DNA of 6,076 nucleotides, from contig JAMCXP010000035.1 in assembly GCA_023474775.1 (NCBI GenBank), positions 1 to 6,076 of the forward strand, in the 5' to 3' direction. Every line of letters begins with the position of its first letter. The stretch's first letter is position 1. Positions 5,437 through 6,076 of this stretch are shown here, in pieces. The translations under genes and the position numbers were made by a program. This DNA comes from Candidatus Martarchaeota archaeon. Its GTDB lineage: Archaea > Micrarchaeota > Micrarchaeia > Norongarragalinales > UBA8480. Below the pieces are notes generated by a model. It was not told where the DNA came from and made no database searches. It was given only the letters and a program-made list of their open reading frames with translations.

Positions 5437-5880
5437 TTAGCTTGATCCTATGAAACCACTGTCAGAGTGCGTCAATCCTGATGTCATGTCAGTAAAGGTT
5501 ACATTCACATTATAAGTGTTGCCAGCGTTAGCAGCAGGCATAGTGTTAGATAAGCAAGTTCCAGTTACTTGTCCGTTTGCACTTATATCTGAGGCGCTAA
5601 CAATTGAGCAATTAGCAGTGCTATTTCCAATCTCTATTGTGGTAACATTTATTTGCGTACCAAGCTTGTTTCCAAGAACTATTGTTGTATTTCCACCTGC
5701 ATTAACAGCGTAGTCTAAGCACTGGAAGTCAGAGAAACCACCGCACTGATGTGAGGAGGTGAATCTTGATGGGTTGAATACCCCGAAGTACCATAATATT
5801 GCGGCAACGATTACTATTGCCAGAATAGCCCAGCCGTAAGTGACAAGGTATTCCAAAGCGCTCTGTCCTTTTCTCATCAT
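5437..5880 (-). CDS. Type IV pilin-like protein with class III signal peptide
   Basis: This 147-residue secreted protein begins MMRKG followed by QSALEYLVTYGWAIL, a class III (prepilin) signal. Cleavage by an archaeal prepilin peptidase (EppA/FlaK/PibD type) is expected between G5 and Q6, with E10 as the conserved glutamate at mature position 5. Residues about 13-35 form one hydrophobic helix that anchors the subunit and later packs in the filament core. The rest is a Ser/Thr/Asn-rich beta domain outside the cell, with four cysteines (C46, C54, C91, C109) that could pair and five N-glycosylation sequons (N64, N78, N86, N90, N126). It starts with ATG at 5880, eight bases after AAAGGTGAT; the next codon is also ATG. 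Own promoter and strong terminator make it a single-gene unit, probably well expressed. No pilus assembly genes are in view. Confidence 0.9.
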   Translation of the reverse strand: MMRKGQSALEYLVTYGWAILAIVIVAAILWYFGVFNPSRFTSSHQCGGFSDFQCLDYAVNAGGNTTIVLGNKLGTQINVTTIEIGNSTANCSIVSASDISANGQVTGTCLSNTMPAANAGNTYNVNVTFTDMTSGLTHSDSGFIGSS

Positions 5881-5888
5881 TTTATAAA

Positions 5889-5897
5889 ATCACCTTT
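5889..5897 (-). promoter_or_regulatory. Ribosome binding site of the pilin gene
   Basis: AAAGGTGAT on the minus strand lies eight bases before the ATG at 5880 and eleven before the second ATG at 5877, which favours the first. The site means that this message, unlike its neighbours, has a leader. Confidence 0.8.
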
Positions 5898-5933
5898 TAT
5901 TTAAAAATTTTTAATTTAAAGGTTATTCTTGAA

Positions 5934-5941
5934 TATTTAAA
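5934..5941 (-). promoter_or_regulatory. Candidate TATA box of the pilin gene
   Basis: TTTAAATA on the minus strand is the same eight bases as in the 422-residue gene promoter. Transcription would start near 5911 and give a leader of about 30 bases containing the ribosome binding site. Several other TTTAAA strings lie in this AT-rich stretch (for example 5915-5920), so the choice is tentative. Confidence 0.45.
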
Positions 5942-6076
5942 AACCTTACTGTTGGTTTATTTTAAACGTGTTTTACGGTTTTTTAAAGGTCAAAATCTTG
6001 TTTTTTACTTAAAACAAAGGTTTTAAAAATAATCTTGTTTAAAATTTTTTTCCAAGAAAAACAATGCTAGGGATTC
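5942..6076. other. AT-rich non-coding stretch upstream of the pilin
   Basis: No reading frame with a supportable start fills this segment. It contains several TTTAAA/TTTTAAAA strings, scattered AAAGGT/ACCTTT words, and a 10-base direct repeat AATCTTGTTT at 5994-6003 and 6031-6040. An ATG at 6064 on the plus strand, 23.5 bases after a TTTAAA, could open a divergent gene (only four codons are visible). It probably holds the pilin promoter region and perhaps a divergent promoter. Confidence 0.4.

Noticed and set aside
5868..5880. Box C-like ATGATGA at the pilin start, as in box C/D guide RNAs
   Set aside because: It is simply the double ATG start codon followed by AGA. No matching D box (CTGA) was seen at a suitable distance.
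6064..6076. Possible start of a divergent plus-strand gene (ATG CTA GGG ATT)
   Set aside because: Only four codons are visible. A TTTAAA lies 23.5 bases upstream, slightly short of the usual distance. Too little to call a gene.

Overview
The window looks like an AT-rich archaeal chromosome fragment. The evidence is a eukaryote/archaea-type ribosomal protein S6e, the archaea-restricted OapA/OapB/OapC trio, a class III signal peptide pilin, TATA-type promoters of TTTAAA form, and Shine-Dalgarno sequences reading AAAGGTGAT. The pilin N-terminus (QSALEYLVTYGWAIL after a KG cleavage site) resembles pilins common in DPANN archaea, so a DPANN member is my best guess, but this is only an inference. 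No 16S or other strong taxonomic marker is present.

All eight genes lie on the minus strand, so transcription runs from high to low coordinates. In that order they are: a type IV pilin-like surface protein (5437-5880) with a hairpin plus U-tract terminator behind it; a GalT/HIT-family nucleotidylyltransferase (4410-5309); a 422-residue helical protein of unknown function (3099-4367) followed 29 bases later by ribosomal protein S6e (2692-3069); an AmrS-type radical SAM enzyme (1633-2652); a 68-residue unknown protein (1360-1566); and the tight oapA-oapB-oapC cluster of GTPase, DUF2073 protein and Zn-ribbon protein (20-1288).

Expression signals are unusually readable. Genes that open a transcript (galT, the 422-residue gene, oapA) have TTTAAA centred about 26.5 bases before the first base of the start codon, which predicts leaderless mRNAs. 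Genes inside a transcript (S6e, oapB) and the pilin carry a strong AGGTGA-type ribosome binding site. Three starts (oapA, oapB, S6e) are TTG.

The strongest anomaly is at the left edge. Bases 1-46 are an exact inverted copy of bases 341-386, the 3' end of oapB. The last eight codons of oapC as read here come from that inverted copy. A fold-back (snap-back) copying event during DNA amplification, or a misassembled contig end, explains this better than biology, so the oapC 3' end should not be trusted. No stretch longer than 300 bases lacks a gene. The longest is 5881-6076, an AT-rich region upstream of the pilin. I saw no tRNA, rRNA, CRISPR array, insertion sequence or convincing new defence system.
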